The notes: generated from the sequence alone by a model not told the origin. Positions 51,346 through 62,251 are shown, counted from the first letter of the stretch. The stretch is DNA of 64,000 nt from Tunturiibacter gelidiferens (GCF_013410115.1 NZ_JACCCV010000002.1:1860001-1924000); one strand, 5' to 3'. Numbers and translations are program-made.

Positions 51346-51768
51346 CTACAACGAAAGCTTGAAGTGATAGTCGGAGATGCGCAGGCCGTGCCGGAAGTAG
51401 AATGCGTGCGCCTCATGCCGGTGCGTTCCCGAGTCGAGCATGAAGGTGGTGCATCCTGCCTCCTTCGCCAGCGCAATCAGCCACGTTATCATCGACTCGC
51501 CATGTCCCTTCGAGCGCGCCGCTTCGTCCGTTACCAGATCATCCACGTAGAGCGTCTTGCCGCTCCACAGCAGAGTCTGCATGCGGAAGCCAGCGACTGA
51601 GACGATCTCACCGTCCGACTCTAGAAAAGCGAGTTGATACCCCTCGGCCTGCTGCGTTTGAATGCGTCCGACGAACTCCTCGGCAACCAACATGGGTCGA
51701 AGCTGGCGCATCACCGGAAAGCAGCGGTCGATCTCGCTCGGTATCGTAGCAATCTGAATGGTGGACAT
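51346..51768 (-). CDS. GNAT-family N-acetyltransferase
   Basis: A 140-residue acetyl-CoA-dependent transferase. SVAGFRMQTLLWSGKTLYVDDLVTDEAARSKGHGESMITWL shows the strand-loop with the CoA pyrophosphate-binding R-S-K-G-H-G. MLDSGTHRHEAHAFYFRHGLRISDYHFKL is the standard C-terminus. I take ATG 51768 rather than a long upstream extension. It follows the DinB gene by 14 bp and is probably cotranscribed. Substrate unknown. Confidence 0.88.
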   Translation of the reverse strand: MSTIQIATIPSEIDRCFPVMRQLRPMLVAEEFVGRIQTQQAEGYQLAFLESDGEIVSVAGFRMQTLLWSGKTLYVDDLVTDEAARSKGHGESMITWLIALAKEAGCTTFMLDSGTHRHEAHAFYFRHGLRISDYHFKLSL

Positions 51769-51782
51769 AGACGGGCGGCCCG

Positions 51783-52316
51783 CTACCATCCTTCTTTCGC
51801 ACGCAGATGCGTGATGTGAGCTACGTGATGGCGCGAGTGCCAGGCGTAGGTCAGCGCTGACATCTCCACCGTCACGCGGCCGTCCTCCGGATGGAGGTAC
51901 CCGCGCTGCCACTGCTGCTCGTCGAGAGACTGCAACAGCATCACCCAGCGGGCATGAAGGGCTTCCACCAGCTCCAGCGACCACTCCACCGGAGCCGCCA
52001 TGTCATGGAGCTTTGCCCAGGCGCCTTCGTCGTACGATTTGACCGCCGGCCAGTCCTCAGTCAGCGCAAGCTTCACCCGGACGAAGGCGTTCATGTGGCT
52101 ATCCGCGACATGATGAACCACCTGTCGCAGCGTCCACCCGCCTTCGCGATACGGCGTACCCAACTGAGCCGAACTCAATCCGTCCACGGCATTGCGCAGT
52201 TGTTCGGGCAGCTCAGCGAGCGAAGCAACGGCCCCGGTTCGCTCGTCTGCAGAGATGGATGTTGGCGCTTCGAAAACACCTATGGGGAACCTCGGGTCTA
52301 CATCAATCTGCGCCAT
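51783..52316 (-). CDS. DinB/YfiT-like putative metal-dependent hydrolase or thiol transferase
   Basis: A 177-residue four-helix-bundle protein. Its metal ligands are in VVHHVADSHMNAFVRVKLAL and HSRHHVAHITHLRAK. The start PRFPIGVFEAP and the length match Bacillus YfiT/BstA, a bacillithiol-S-transferase-related group. In organisms without bacillithiol the thiol partner is unknown. The GNAT gene follows by 14 bp. Confidence 0.86.
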   Translation of the reverse strand: MAQIDVDPRFPIGVFEAPTSISADERTGAVASLAELPEQLRNAVDGLSSAQLGTPYREGGWTLRQVVHHVADSHMNAFVRVKLALTEDWPAVKSYDEGAWAKLHDMAAPVEWSLELVEALHARWVMLLQSLDEQQWQRGYLHPEDGRVTVEMSALTYAWHSRHHVAHITHLRAKEGW

Positions 52317-52406
52317 GGCCTCGCCTCCATACCTCTACCAGCAACTTAGCACACGAAATTGTGTAACCTTCTATGAAGATTCCGTTGTGTGCCTCGAAGC
52401 TTTCCT

Positions 52407-53291
52407 ATGCGATTTTCAGCACTATGCCTTGCACTACTCTTTGCCATCACTCCTGTGTACGCGCAGCAGTACCCTGCTTCGGCCTCGAATCATGCGGTTA
52501 CAGACGCGAGCCGATCCAACGGCGCGGTCCGCGAGTATGTCGGCTTCGACAGCAACGACTATCCAGGGGACCAAGCACTGCCTGCCCTGCAAAGACACTT
52601 CGCCTTCGTCGGATATTGGCTCAACAACCCGCCCGGCGAAAGGCAGAACGGCTGGGTTGGCAAGCGCGAGACTTTGAGGCGCAACGGCTTCGGCTTCCTC
52701 GTGCTGTTCAACGGCCGGCTTGAGTCGGAGATCAAGAAAGCCAGGCGATCCGGAACGCCACCGGTCACGCTCGGAGCCAGGGACGCGACAGCCGCAGTCG
52801 CCGCAGCCGAGCGCGAACACTTCCCTGCTCAGACGATCATCTTTTTGGATCAGGAGGAAGGCGGTCGCCTCACCGCGGATCAGTCGGCGTATCTTCTTGC
52901 GTGGACAGAGGCAGTAGCTAAATCCGGCTATCTCCCCGGGGTCTATGGCAGCGGCCAGCCAGTCGGCGACGGCCCGGGTAAGACCATCACCACGGTTCAG
53001 GATATTCGCGAGCAAGTCGCCGCTCAACGCCTTCACCAGGTTGCGATGTGGGTTTATCAGGACGCCTGCCCACCCGCCAATGGATGCAGCCTGCAGCCTC
53101 CTCCGTTCGACTCCAGCGGTACCCCGGACATCGCAGTGTGGCAATACGCTCAATCTCCAAGACGCAAGGAGATCACTGCCGCCTGCAGCGCAACCTACGC
53201 CGCCGACGGCAACTGCTACGCTTCCGGCCTGCCGAATCTGCCACTCGATCTCAGCGTTTCAGGCTCCGCCGACCCCTCGCAGGGACGCTGA
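52407..53291 (+). CDS. Secreted DUF1906 (Rv2525c-like glycoside-hydrolase-like) protein
   Basis: A protein of about 294 residues with a signal peptide (RFSALCLALLFAITPVYAQ). YVGFDSNDYPG, the TIIFLDQEEGG acidic strand, YLPGVYGSG and AMWVYQDACPP follow the DUF1906 TIM-barrel pattern. Homologues such as Rv2525c lack proven hydrolase activity. Two Cys pairs near CPPANGC and CSATYAADGNC may form disulphides. GTG 52389 is an alternative start. Confidence 0.85.
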   Translation: MRFSALCLALLFAITPVYAQQYPASASNHAVTDASRSNGAVREYVGFDSNDYPGDQALPALQRHFAFVGYWLNNPPGERQNGWVGKRETLRRNGFGFLVLFNGRLESEIKKARRSGTPPVTLGARDATAAVAAAEREHFPAQTIIFLDQEEGGRLTADQSAYLLAWTEAVAKSGYLPGVYGSGQPVGDGPGKTITTVQDIREQVAAQRLHQVAMWVYQDACPPANGCSLQPPPFDSSGTPDIAVWQYAQSPRRKEITAACSATYAADGNCYASGLPNLPLDLSVSGSADPSQGR

Positions 53292-53410
53292 AACCGACCC
53301 AAAAGCTCGCGGATTTTCCCGAAAGAGAGAGGTCGATAGGCATACTCCCGCCGCACCTCCGCAAGAGTGTTATTTGCCGCGGCTCCATTGGAAGCCTAGA
53401 ATCAATCTAG

Positions 53411-54852
<1,442 letters not shown>

Positions 54853-54853
<1 letters not shown>

Positions 54854-55161
54854 TGGCTGTCGAACGCGAAAAGATCTATGAGTGCGAAGTAAAACGCCGC
54901 CGCGTAAAGGCCGGCGGAGGCTATGAGCCCTTCTGGAAGGTCAAGCCCGTAGCCGTCGCGCTCGTCGACAACGACACCGAGTTTCGCTGCAAGGACTGCT
55001 TCGGCGAGGTCAAGCTGCTCGGCCGCAACGGCAAGACCGGCACCGTCCCTTACGTCGAACACAAGTCCCCGGCCGACTCCGAGTATTGCCCTAACGGAAT
55101 CCTCTTCAAGAAGGCAACCGACGGCCGCGAGCCCAGACCTTCCCAGCATCCCGTAGAGTAA
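54853..55161 (+). CDS. Small C2HC zinc-binding-like protein, paralogue 1
   Basis: A 102-residue basic-then-acidic protein coupled to tldD by a TAATG overlap. Cys46-x2-Cys49, His70 and Cys79 (FRCKDC, VEHK, SEYC) are a likely zinc site. This pattern is also seen at the edges of CoiA-like and other DNA-associated proteins. A basic KRRRVK stretch is near residue 15. The second copy lies at 55264. The function is unknown; the position between tldD and tldE may be significant. Confidence 0.72.
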
Positions 55162-55263
55162 CGACCTGCATCTCTGCACCAACTTTTTCCAGGCTCTCTG
55201 CGCACGACATCTGAAAGTACGGCTAACGTACGACCAACCGCACCGAATCTCTCGAGGTATCCC

Positions 55264-55572
55264 ATGGCAGTCGAACGTGAAAAGTTTTACGAATGTGAAG
55301 TGAAGCGTCGCCGTGTCCGAGCAGCCGGTGGTTACGAGTCGTTCTGGAAGGTGAAGCCCATCACGGTCGCGCTTGAAGATAACGACACCGAGTTCCGCTG
55401 CATGAGCTGCGGTGGCGCGGTTAAGCTCTTCAAGCGGCGCTCTGAAGATGGTCCTGCTACACACATCGAGCACAAGCTGAAGAGCGACTCCGAGTACTGT
55501 GCCGCCGGCATGTACTTCCTCAAAGCCACAGACGGCCGCCAGGCGCGCCCCTCCGCTTCCCCTGTTCGCTAA
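55264..55572 (+). CDS. Small C2HC zinc-binding-like protein, paralogue 2
   Basis: Also 102 residues and alignable without gaps to paralogue 1 at about two thirds identity. MAVEREK, YECEVKRRR and the Cys46, Cys49, His70 and Cys79 positions are kept; an extra His67 appears. The centre (FKRRSEDGPATH) and the tail differ most. There is a 102 bp gap from the first copy, so the duplication is not recent. Confidence 0.72.
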   Translation: MAVEREKFYECEVKRRRVRAAGGYESFWKVKPITVALEDNDTEFRCMSCGGAVKLFKRRSEDGPATHIEHKLKSDSEYCAAGMYFLKATDGRQARPSASPVR

Positions 55573-55675
55573 CGGTGTTCGCTTAGTTTTAGCTCCAGCC
55601 GGGGCCATCGTTCCTGACGATCATCTACAAGGGCAAACCCACGCACGATCGCATCAATAGCTGCGCGATCCGTCG

Positions 55676-56107
55676 CTATGCCCTTGGTATGACGCCAAGC
55701 TCCTGCATCATCGTCAAGTTATCCATCAGGATTCGACTGTCCATCATCTTGCCCCCGACCAGGCGGTCGATGACGACACCTTTGACGTTGACTCTCCTGC
55801 CCGTAGCGGGAACACCGAGAAACGTCCCTCGATGCGTACCGGTCCATGTGAAGCGAGTGACAACCTTGTCTCCACTAGCTACCGTCTCGTCCGCAACCCA
55901 GTGAATATCGGGGAATGCGGTGCGCATCATCCCAATGACCTCTTTCAAACCCTCTCGTCCTTGCCGCTGACCCGGAAGAGGATCAAGCTCGACAAAGTCG
56001 ACCGCGACAAGTTCGTCAGCTTGCTCCAACCGCCCCTGATTGATGACCTCTTCCATAAACCTGGCGATGACTGCGACGTTCCCAGATACACTCCCAGACT
56101 CTGACAC
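55676..56107 (-). CDS. SnoaL-like ester cyclase family protein
   Basis: A protein of about 143 residues of the NTF2-like fold, SnoaL subgroup. VIARFMEEVINQGRLEQADELVA, FPDIHWVADETVASGDKV and FTWTGTHRGTFLGVPATGRR are typical of ester-cyclase/SnoaL proteins, usually lacking a defined cofactor. GTG 56107 is preferred because AGGAGATACGA is immediately upstream; a longer GTG start at 56140 is possible. It is transcribed against tldD/tldE between the two genes. Confidence 0.87.
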   Translation of the reverse strand: MSESGSVSGNVAVIARFMEEVINQGRLEQADELVAVDFVELDPLPGQRQGREGLKEVIGMMRTAFPDIHWVADETVASGDKVVTRFTWTGTHRGTFLGVPATGRRVNVKGVVIDRLVGGKMMDSRILMDNLTMMQELGVIPRA

Positions 56108-56252
56108 TCGTATCTCCTGGTTTAGCGTGTGAAATAACACAGTGGATCATATCAGCCACGTCCCAACTCACTCATCGTCTCTTCTCCAACCAGAGGTATC
56201 CTTATTGCAGCTGTCAGAAAAGTCAGCTCAAACCAATTATCCTGAAGAGACC

Positions 56253-57644
56253 ATGCCAACCCAGACGACCACGAACCTCCGCCAGCTTGCCTCCGATGTC
56301 CTCAGCCACGCACTCAAGGCTGGAGCCACCGATGCCGAGGCCGTCGTCTACGAAGGCGACGAATTTTCAGCGCTGGTTCGACTGGGACAGGTCGAAACCC
56401 TGAAAGAATCGGGTTCGCGTGCAGTTGGTTTGCGCGTCTTCATCGGCCAGCGCACCGCCAGCACCTCGTCTTCCGATTTTTCAAGCGAAAGCATCGCGCG
56501 TTTGGTAGAGGGAGCAATTACCCTTGCGAAGATCACCAGCGAAGACCCGTTCGCCGGTCTGCCCGAAGCACATGAATTCGGCCAGATCGAAGAAGATCAG
56601 CACCTCTATTTCGATGACGTGAATGAGATGCCGCCCGCCGAGCGCATCGAGATTGCACGCCGCACCGAGGCCGCCGCGATGGCCTACGACGTCCGCATCC
56701 AGAACTCCGGCGGCGGCGACTTCGACACCTCCACCTCGCACAAGATCCTGATGAACTCCCGCGGCTTCACCGGAGAATACCGCCGCAGCTACTGCGGATT
56801 CTCCGCCGCACCCATCGCCCACGACGAGAAGGGCAACATGCAGCGCAACTACTGGTTCTCGAACTCACGCACCGTCACCAAACTCGAGAACCCCGAGGAG
56901 ATCGGCCACGAAGCCGCACGCCGCACCCTCAAGCGACTCGGCGCGCGCCAGGTCAAAACCCAGAAGGCCCCCGTCGTCTTCTCGCCCGAGATCGCGCGCT
57001 CGATCATCGGCAACATCTTCGACGCGGCCAACGGCGACGCAATCTATCGCAATGCCTCCTTCTTCAGCGGCATGCTGGGCGAGCAGGTCGCTGGCGAAAA
57101 CATCACCGTTATCGACGACGGCACGATCATTCACCGTTTCGAAGATGGAGCAGGCATCGGCGGCTTCGGCACCCGTCCCTTCGACGGCGAAGGTCTGCCC
57201 ACGCGCCGCACCGTGCTGGTCGAACGCGGCATCCTCAAGAACTACGTCTCGAACACCTACACCGCGCGCAAGCTCAACATGAAGTCCACCGGCAACGCCT
57301 CACGCGGACTCGCCGGTAACCCCGGCATCGGCGCAGGCAACTTCTTCCTCGAAGCCGGTACGCTCACCCCCGAGCAGATCATCGGCGACATCAAATCCGG
57401 CCTCTACGTCACCGAGACCATGGGCTTCGGCGTCAACCTCGTCACCGGCGATTATTCGCAGGGGGCCAGCGGCCTCTGGATCGAAAACGGCGAACTCGCC
57501 TACCCTGTCGAAGAGATCACCATCGCCGGCAACCTGAAAGACATGTACAAAAACATCGTCGCCATCGGCAACGATCTCGTCTTCCGTGGAGCCAGCGCCG
57601 CCCCCACCATGCGCATCGAAGGCATGATGATCGCAGGCGCTTAG
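56253..57644 (+). CDS. pmbA: TldE/PmbA, non-catalytic TldD partner
   Basis: A protein of about 463 residues, the TldE subunit of the TldD/E protease: alignable with TldD over its length (SFFSGMLGEQVAGENITVIDDG, GLPTRRTVLVERGILKNYV) but with no HExxxH, as expected for this partner. Starts at ATG 56253; upstream in-frame codons would give an unlikely extension. Strand same as tldD, separated by the duplicated small genes and the opposite-strand SnoaL gene. Confidence 0.93.
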   Translation: MPTQTTTNLRQLASDVLSHALKAGATDAEAVVYEGDEFSALVRLGQVETLKESGSRAVGLRVFIGQRTASTSSSDFSSESIARLVEGAITLAKITSEDPFAGLPEAHEFGQIEEDQHLYFDDVNEMPPAERIEIARRTEAAAMAYDVRIQNSGGGDFDTSTSHKILMNSRGFTGEYRRSYCGFSAAPIAHDEKGNMQRNYWFSNSRTVTKLENPEEIGHEAARRTLKRLGARQVKTQKAPVVFSPEIARSIIGNIFDAANGDAIYRNASFFSGMLGEQVAGENITVIDDGTIIHRFEDGAGIGGFGTRPFDGEGLPTRRTVLVERGILKNYVSNTYTARKLNMKSTGNASRGLAGNPGIGAGNFFLEAGTLTPEQIIGDIKSGLYVTETMGFGVNLVTGDYSQGASGLWIENGELAYPVEEITIAGNLKDMYKNIVAIGNDLVFRGASAAPTMRIEGMMIAGA

Positions 57645-57869
57645 CTACAAAGGATCGCCAAACTCGCGTCTTGTTTCACGTGCGCTCTGCCAAGCAGACC
57701 ATACGAACCCTACTTTGATGACGAACCAGATCAGCAATACCTCTGCGACATAGATCAAAAATCTCGTTCGCTCCCAATAACGATGGAGTGGGTGGCCTGC
57801 TGCAAACGGGACGATGCACAGGATGCACAAGAGCAACGCGCCGCCAGCCCATGAAGTATCTTTAATCAC
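57645..57869 (-). CDS. Small two-helix membrane protein
   Basis: A 74-residue protein with GALLLCILCIVPFAAG and FLIYVAEVLLIWFVIKVGFVW as two transmembrane segments and a short basic loop (HRYWERTR). The stop abuts the pmbA stop. The only start is a GTG, without a well-spaced ribosome-binding site, so confidence is moderate. No family recognised. Confidence 0.5.
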   Translation of the reverse strand: MIKDTSWAGGALLLCILCIVPFAAGHPLHRYWERTRFLIYVAEVLLIWFVIKVGFVWSAWQSARETRREFGDPL

Positions 57870-58021
57870 CCTTCTTAGCTCTCTGGCAGCGTGCTTTTCA
57901 AATTCAGCGGCTTCCTGCGCATCCCATTGCTCTTACGGCTCGACGTTGAACACTTTAGCCCTCACGCAGAATCAAACAATCCATCTTAGCCGCTGCAAAA
58001 TTTTGCGACTACAATCCATCT

Positions 58022-59401
58022 GTGGCAACCAGCTTCCATTTCGAACACGTTCTAGACTTCACCCCGGGCCAGGCAGACGAGATCCTCCGCAACATCCCCG
58101 CCCTCCCGGGGGTCTTTGCCCTCTGCGGCGCACGCAAGGAAGACGCACCCTACCTCACCCAAACCACAGACCTGCGCCGTCGCATGCGTCGTCTGCTCGA
58201 TCCACCCGAGTCGCAATCCAAGCGCCTCAACCTTCGCGAAAAAGTAGCGCGTATCGAGTACTGCGTCACCGGCTCCACCTTCGAGTCCTCCCTCGTCCTC
58301 TACCAGGCCACCGCCGCGCAGTTCGGATACACCGAAGCGCGCCGCCGCCTCAAGCTCCACACGCCCTACTTTCTGCGCATGACCATGGAGAACGCCTTCC
58401 CTCGCGTCTACTCCACTAACAAGCTATCGAAGCGCGGTCTCGCCCAGATGTACGGCCCCTTCCCCTCGCGCCTCGCCGCCGAGCGATACTGCGACGCGGT
58501 CCTCGATCTCTTCAAGCTCCGCCGCTGCTACGAAGACCTCGCGCCCTACCCCGACCACCCCGGCTGCGTCTACGGGGAGATGAACAAGTGCATCGAACCC
58601 TGCAAGCAAGCCTGCACGGCCGAAGAGTACGCAGCCGAATCCGAAGCCGTAAAGAAATTCTTCGACACCCGCGGCGAGAGCATGATCATCGCCATCGGCC
58701 TCGAGCGCGAAGAGGCCTCCTCCGCAATGAAGTTCGAAAAGGCCGCCGCCCTCCACGCTCAATGGCAGAAGGTGAAAGCCGCACAGGCGCTCGCCGACTG
58801 GATCGTACGCCCCATCCCGCGACTGAAGGCAATCATCGTACAGACCGCCGCCCAGGAGACCGAGCACGCAGAACAAGCGGCCGCCTTCCTCCTCAACGGC
58901 GGCTGCATCGTCGGCCCCGAGCGCCTCTCCACCCTCGGCGTCCGCGCTGTCCGCGAACAGACCAGCGTCGGCAGCTCCCTCTTCGCGCAACCACTCATGC
59001 TGCAGGCCGTGCCACTCGAAGGCGAGTCCACGGCCTCCGACTCGCCGGAGAATCGCGCCGCTTACGTCCTCTCTCTCCTCGAAAAGCGAGCCGAACCATC
59101 GAGTGACCTCGCTCTCCTCAGCGACCATCTCTCGCTCCTGCGCCGCTGGTACTATCGCCCCGAAAAGCAGCGCAACGGCGAGATCTTCTTCCCCAACGAA
59201 GACGGGGGCGACAAGGGCGCGTGGCCCATCCGCAAGATCCTGCGCGGCGCCGCCCGCATGGTCCTCGGCGACCCCAAACCCATGGCCGAAACCCAGCGCG
59301 ACGCCGCCAAGGAAGCCGCAAAAGGAATCAAGACCAAGATCCTCCACGAAGGCCGCCCCGACGTCGAAAGAGTCGTACCTGTTTTGCCCAAGCATCGCTA
59401 G
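58022..59401 (+). CDS. UvrC-like protein with degenerate GIY-YIG domain
   Basis: A 459-residue protein related to the N-terminal half of excinuclease UvrC. It has PGVFALC where UvrC has PGVY, YLTQTTDLRRR where UvrC has YVGKAKNLRxR, then UvrC-like CVYGEMNKCIEPCKQA and a UVR motif (ASSAMKFEKAAALHAQWQKV). The usual active-site Tyr, Lys and Glu of the GIY-YIG centre appear changed (F, Q and Y), and the C-terminal RNase H-like nuclease and HhH domains of UvrC are absent. It probably binds rather than cuts, or works with another nuclease. GTG start. Confidence 0.82.
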   Translation: MATSFHFEHVLDFTPGQADEILRNIPALPGVFALCGARKEDAPYLTQTTDLRRRMRRLLDPPESQSKRLNLREKVARIEYCVTGSTFESSLVLYQATAAQFGYTEARRRLKLHTPYFLRMTMENAFPRVYSTNKLSKRGLAQMYGPFPSRLAAERYCDAVLDLFKLRRCYEDLAPYPDHPGCVYGEMNKCIEPCKQACTAEEYAAESEAVKKFFDTRGESMIIAIGLEREEASSAMKFEKAAALHAQWQKVKAAQALADWIVRPIPRLKAIIVQTAAQETEHAEQAAAFLLNGGCIVGPERLSTLGVRAVREQTSVGSSLFAQPLMLQAVPLEGESTASDSPENRAAYVLSLLEKRAEPSSDLALLSDHLSLLRRWYYRPEKQRNGEIFFPNEDGGDKGAWPIRKILRGAARMVLGDPKPMAETQRDAAKEAAKGIKTKILHEGRPDVERVVPVLPKHR

Positions 59402-59594
59402 CCGCGCCCTCAAACAGCACGATTGCCGCGGGTATTCAATTCGACCTTTAAGTAGCCGAACAGAGATAGGTATTAATCCCAGTCCAGCAGACAACGGAGA
59501 GATTTCGTCTCTTCAGCCAGACTAAGAAGTCAGTCGGGGAATACGGAGTATCTCACTCCGCTCGGCCCGCTCTCGCTTCCCACCGTACAGCAAC

Positions 59595-59614
59595 CGTCCC
59601 CCACCCAGGGGACG
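59595..59614. terminator. Hairpin between convergent genes
   Basis: CGTCCCC (59595-59601) and GGGGACG (59608-59614) form a 7 bp stem with a six-base loop. It lies between the UvrC-like gene and the secreted protein at 59648 and could serve either strand, although the T-run is short. Nothing else is evident in the 246 bp gap. Confidence 0.4.
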
Positions 59615-59647
59615 AGTCGTTTCTGCGAGCAGCTTTAACTCCAGGCT

Positions 59648-59992
59648 CTAGTGGGGGCGATCGTTATCTCCGTTGGTAGCCTGCTGCCCCTGCCATCCCT
59701 GCTTATAGCCATAGTCGTGGGCCTTGCGGTCCTCATCGTTCCGGTACTTGTGGTTGTGCTCCTTGCGCTGCGACTTCGCCTGGTAGTCCTCGTATCCTTC
59801 GCGATTACCCAAAGTGTAGAAACTGTTGTTGCGGTACTGTTGTGCCTGGTCCTGATCAACGTGATCCCGGTGATCCTGGCCCTGAACTGCCATCACGCTC
59901 GTTGCCGCCACACAAGGTACCGCAACCGCAGCCATACTGAATGCCGCTGCCACCGCCATTGTCCTTAATAGATTCGTGTGAAATCCGTTCAT
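59648..59992 (-). CDS. Small exported Asp/Gln/His-rich protein
   Basis: A 114-residue protein preceded by AAAAGGAGATCGA. Signal peptide (LLRTMAVAAAFSMAAVAVP). The mature part is highly polar: QDHRDHVDQDQAQQYRNNSF, YTLGNREGYEDYQ, KRKEHNHK-like KEHNHKYRND. Such low-complexity periplasmic proteins are common in Acidobacteria and may bind metal. No fold recognised. Confidence 0.7.
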   Translation of the reverse strand: MNGFHTNLLRTMAVAAAFSMAAVAVPCVAATSVMAVQGQDHRDHVDQDQAQQYRNNSFYTLGNREGYEDYQAKSQRKEHNHKYRNDEDRKAHDYGYKQGWQGQQATNGDNDRPH

Positions 59993-60303
59993 TCGATCTC
60001 CTTTTCTAAGACAGCAGCGTTGATCGCCGCCAACGCATTGGATGCCGGCTTCTACCGCCGGGGAGATCCCACTGGCTCAGTTATGCGACCGAAAGGAATC
60101 CTGCGCAAGTATTTGCATCCGCTACAGGCGCTGTGGACGCAGACGCGTCGATCCTCACCGGTAAACTTGCACCCAGTAGGCAACCCCAAGTGATCGAGTT
60201 CGAGCATCGCATGCTCGTCATGAGAAGGGGTGACCAGTATGCAAGAATGCTCCGGTAGGATTATCGTCTCAGTGTATTCATTCCTACTCCATGGAGCTGC
60301 CAC
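59993..60303. other. Divergent intergenic region before STAS gene
   Basis: A 311 bp gap. CGAGCAT-CGC-ATGCTCG at 60201-60217 is a perfect 7 bp inverted repeat with a three-base centre, about 85 bp before the STAS start: a possible operator. A minus-strand frame with only a GTG start was not accepted. Nothing else is visible. Confidence 0.4.
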
Positions 60304-60657
60304 ATGCCCGAAGAAGTAGCCCCCGCCAAACCGCTAACCTATGACATTAAACGTGAAGGTGAGACCGCCGTTGTGAAGTGCCATGGCCGCTTGGTGGCTG
60401 GTCTCACGGATGGCTTTTATCAGGACCTGAAGGAAGTTGCCTCCAGCAACAAAGTGCTCATACTCGATCTCGAAGACCTCACCTATGTGGACAGTATGGG
60501 GCTAGGCACGATTGTGCGGCTCTATGCTCATGCGAAAGGCGCAGGATGCGAGTTCCAGCTGCTGCACCTCGGCAAGCAGTTGCGGAATCTGTTGAAGATG
60601 ACCAATCTGCTGTCGACTCTCAGCTCCGCGGAGGAGCATGGAATCACCGTCGCCTAA
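60304..60657 (+). CDS. STAS-domain anti-anti-sigma factor-like protein
   Basis: A 117-residue SpoIIAA/RsbV-type STAS protein. The phosphorylatable serine is in VDSMGLGTIVRLYA, after the beta strand KVLILDLEDLTYV. These proteins bind an anti-sigma kinase in the unphosphorylated form and free its sigma factor. No kinase or sigma gene is adjacent, so the partner is elsewhere. Confidence 0.9.
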   Translation: MPEEVAPAKPLTYDIKREGETAVVKCHGRLVAGLTDGFYQDLKEVASSNKVLILDLEDLTYVDSMGLGTIVRLYAHAKGAGCEFQLLHLGKQLRNLLKMTNLLSTLSSAEEHGITVA

Positions 60658-60706
60658 GCGCCGATCATAAGGTTGTCACGACGCCAGGCAGCTACACTGA
60701 TCGACG

Positions 60707-62251
60707 ATGCCTATGATCACTCGCCGAAGCTTCCTGGCAAACACCTCGCTTGCCGCATGTTCTGTCAGCACCCGACATCTTTTCGCATTCACTCCCGTCG
60801 CGCCCGCCATCGTTCGCACGCCAAGCGGAAGTTTGCGTGGCGAAAGCATCGATGGGGTCCGCGTCTTCCGTGGCGTGCCCTTTGCCGAGCCACCTGTGGG
60901 ACCGCTGCGCTTTCTCCCAACAGAAAAAGTGGCCCCTTGGAAAAGCGAACGTGATGCGACTAAGTTCTCCGCCGCCCCCATGCAGCATAAACAGCTGGAC
61001 GTACCTCACAGCGAGGACTGTCTCTACCTGAACATCTGGGCACCCGAAGGCAGCGGGCCATTTCCCATCTTTGTATGGATCCACGGTGGAGGCTTCACCG
61101 CCGGCCACGCCTTCGAGCCTATGTATGACGGCACGGACTTCGCCCGCGAAGGGATCATCAGCATCTCTGTCGAGTATCGCCTCGGCGTCTTTGGCTTCCT
61201 GGACTATGAACCTCTCCTCGGTCAGCAATATGCAGGAACCGCGAACAACGGACTGACTGACCTGATGACCGCGCTCTCGTGGATACAGGAGAATATCAGT
61301 GCCTTCGGTGGCGATCCTGCTCGCGTAACCATCGGGGGTGAATCTGCAGGCGCCAAGCTGATCGGTACCTTGATGGGCATTCCCTCGGCCCAGCCACTGT
61401 TCCACCAGATGATCTCCGAAAGCGGTGGAGCCGAACGCATCTGGGATCGTGCGGCGAGCGCAGACATCTCAAAAGGCTTCGGAGATCTCTGGCAAAAACA
61501 ATCCGGCGACACCATCCCAAACCTGAAGACAGCAGCAGGGACCGCATTAATCCAGGCCCAGCAGCAGTTCATCGAAACCTGGCCGCAGCACTTCCCGCTA
61601 CGCGCCGAGCTCGATGGAACTCTTATCCCGCGACTTCCCGTAGAGACCATCGCCAGCGGCTCAACCCGTGGCAAGAGGCTGCTCATCGGCACCAACCGCG
61701 AAGAGAGCGCTGTCTTCATCGGGCCACATCCGGCGAAAGATGCAACGTCGATTCAGCTCGGCAACATGAGTGTTGCGAAGTTCGATGCTGTCTATCAACA
61801 CTACAAGGACATCTATCCGCAACTCAGCGTCGAGCAGCGCCGCATTCGCGCCGTCACGGCAGAGGAATACTGGATCCCTTCGATCCGTGTCGCAGAGGCG
61901 CATCTCAAAGGCGGCGGTAGCGCGTATGTCTACGAGTTGGAGTTCGAAGAGACCAGCGGCAGGCTCAAAGGCAACGCCTATCACTCGCTCGATGTCGGCA
62001 TGGTCTGGAATCATCCCCACAGACAGGTTGCGGATGCCGCATCCGAAGCCGCCCTGGGCGAGCAGATGCACGCTGCCTGGTCCGCCTTCATCCGCGGCGA
62101 GACGCCGTCAGCATCTGGACTTCCCGCGTGGCCGCTGTACAGCGAACAAGACCGGTCGACCATGATCTTCGGAGCGAAGGACAGCGCCGAGAGCCGCGTG
62201 GAACAAGCGCCGCAAGCCGCTGAACTCAAGCTATGGAATGAACCTCTATAA
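60707..62251 (+). CDS. Tat-exported type-B carboxylesterase/lipase
   Basis: A 514-residue alpha/beta-hydrolase. The twin-arginine signal is ITRRSFLANTSL. GVPFAEPPVGPLRF, SEDCLYLNIW, the oxyanion motif IHGGGFTAG and the nucleophile GGESAGA (Ser213) mark the carboxylesterase B family. The catalytic His is probably in AYHSLDVGMVW. It hydrolyses carboxylic esters in the periplasm; the substrate is unknown. ATG 60713 is a possible alternative start. Confidence 0.92.
   Translation: MPMITRRSFLANTSLAACSVSTRHLFAFTPVAPAIVRTPSGSLRGESIDGVRVFRGVPFAEPPVGPLRFLPTEKVAPWKSERDATKFSAAPMQHKQLDVPHSEDCLYLNIWAPEGSGPFPIFVWIHGGGFTAGHAFEPMYDGTDFAREGIISISVEYRLGVFGFLDYEPLLGQQYAGTANNGLTDLMTALSWIQENISAFGGDPARVTIGGESAGAKLIGTLMGIPSAQPLFHQMISESGGAERIWDRAASADISKGFGDLWQKQSGDTIPNLKTAAGTALIQAQQQFIETWPQHFPLRAELDGTLIPRLPVETIASGSTRGKRLLIGTNREESAVFIGPHPAKDATSIQLGNMSVAKFDAVYQHYKDIYPQLSVEQRRIRAVTAEEYWIPSIRVAEAHLKGGGSAYVYELEFEETSGRLKGNAYHSLDVGMVWNHPHRQVADAASEAALGEQMHAAWSAFIRGETPSASGLPAWPLYSEQDRSTMIFGAKDSAESRVEQAPQAAELKLWNEPL

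Noticed and set aside
60052..60303. 83-codon minus-strand frame with four Cys
   Set aside because: Only a GTG start with no ribosome-binding site; Cys spacing does not form a clear site.
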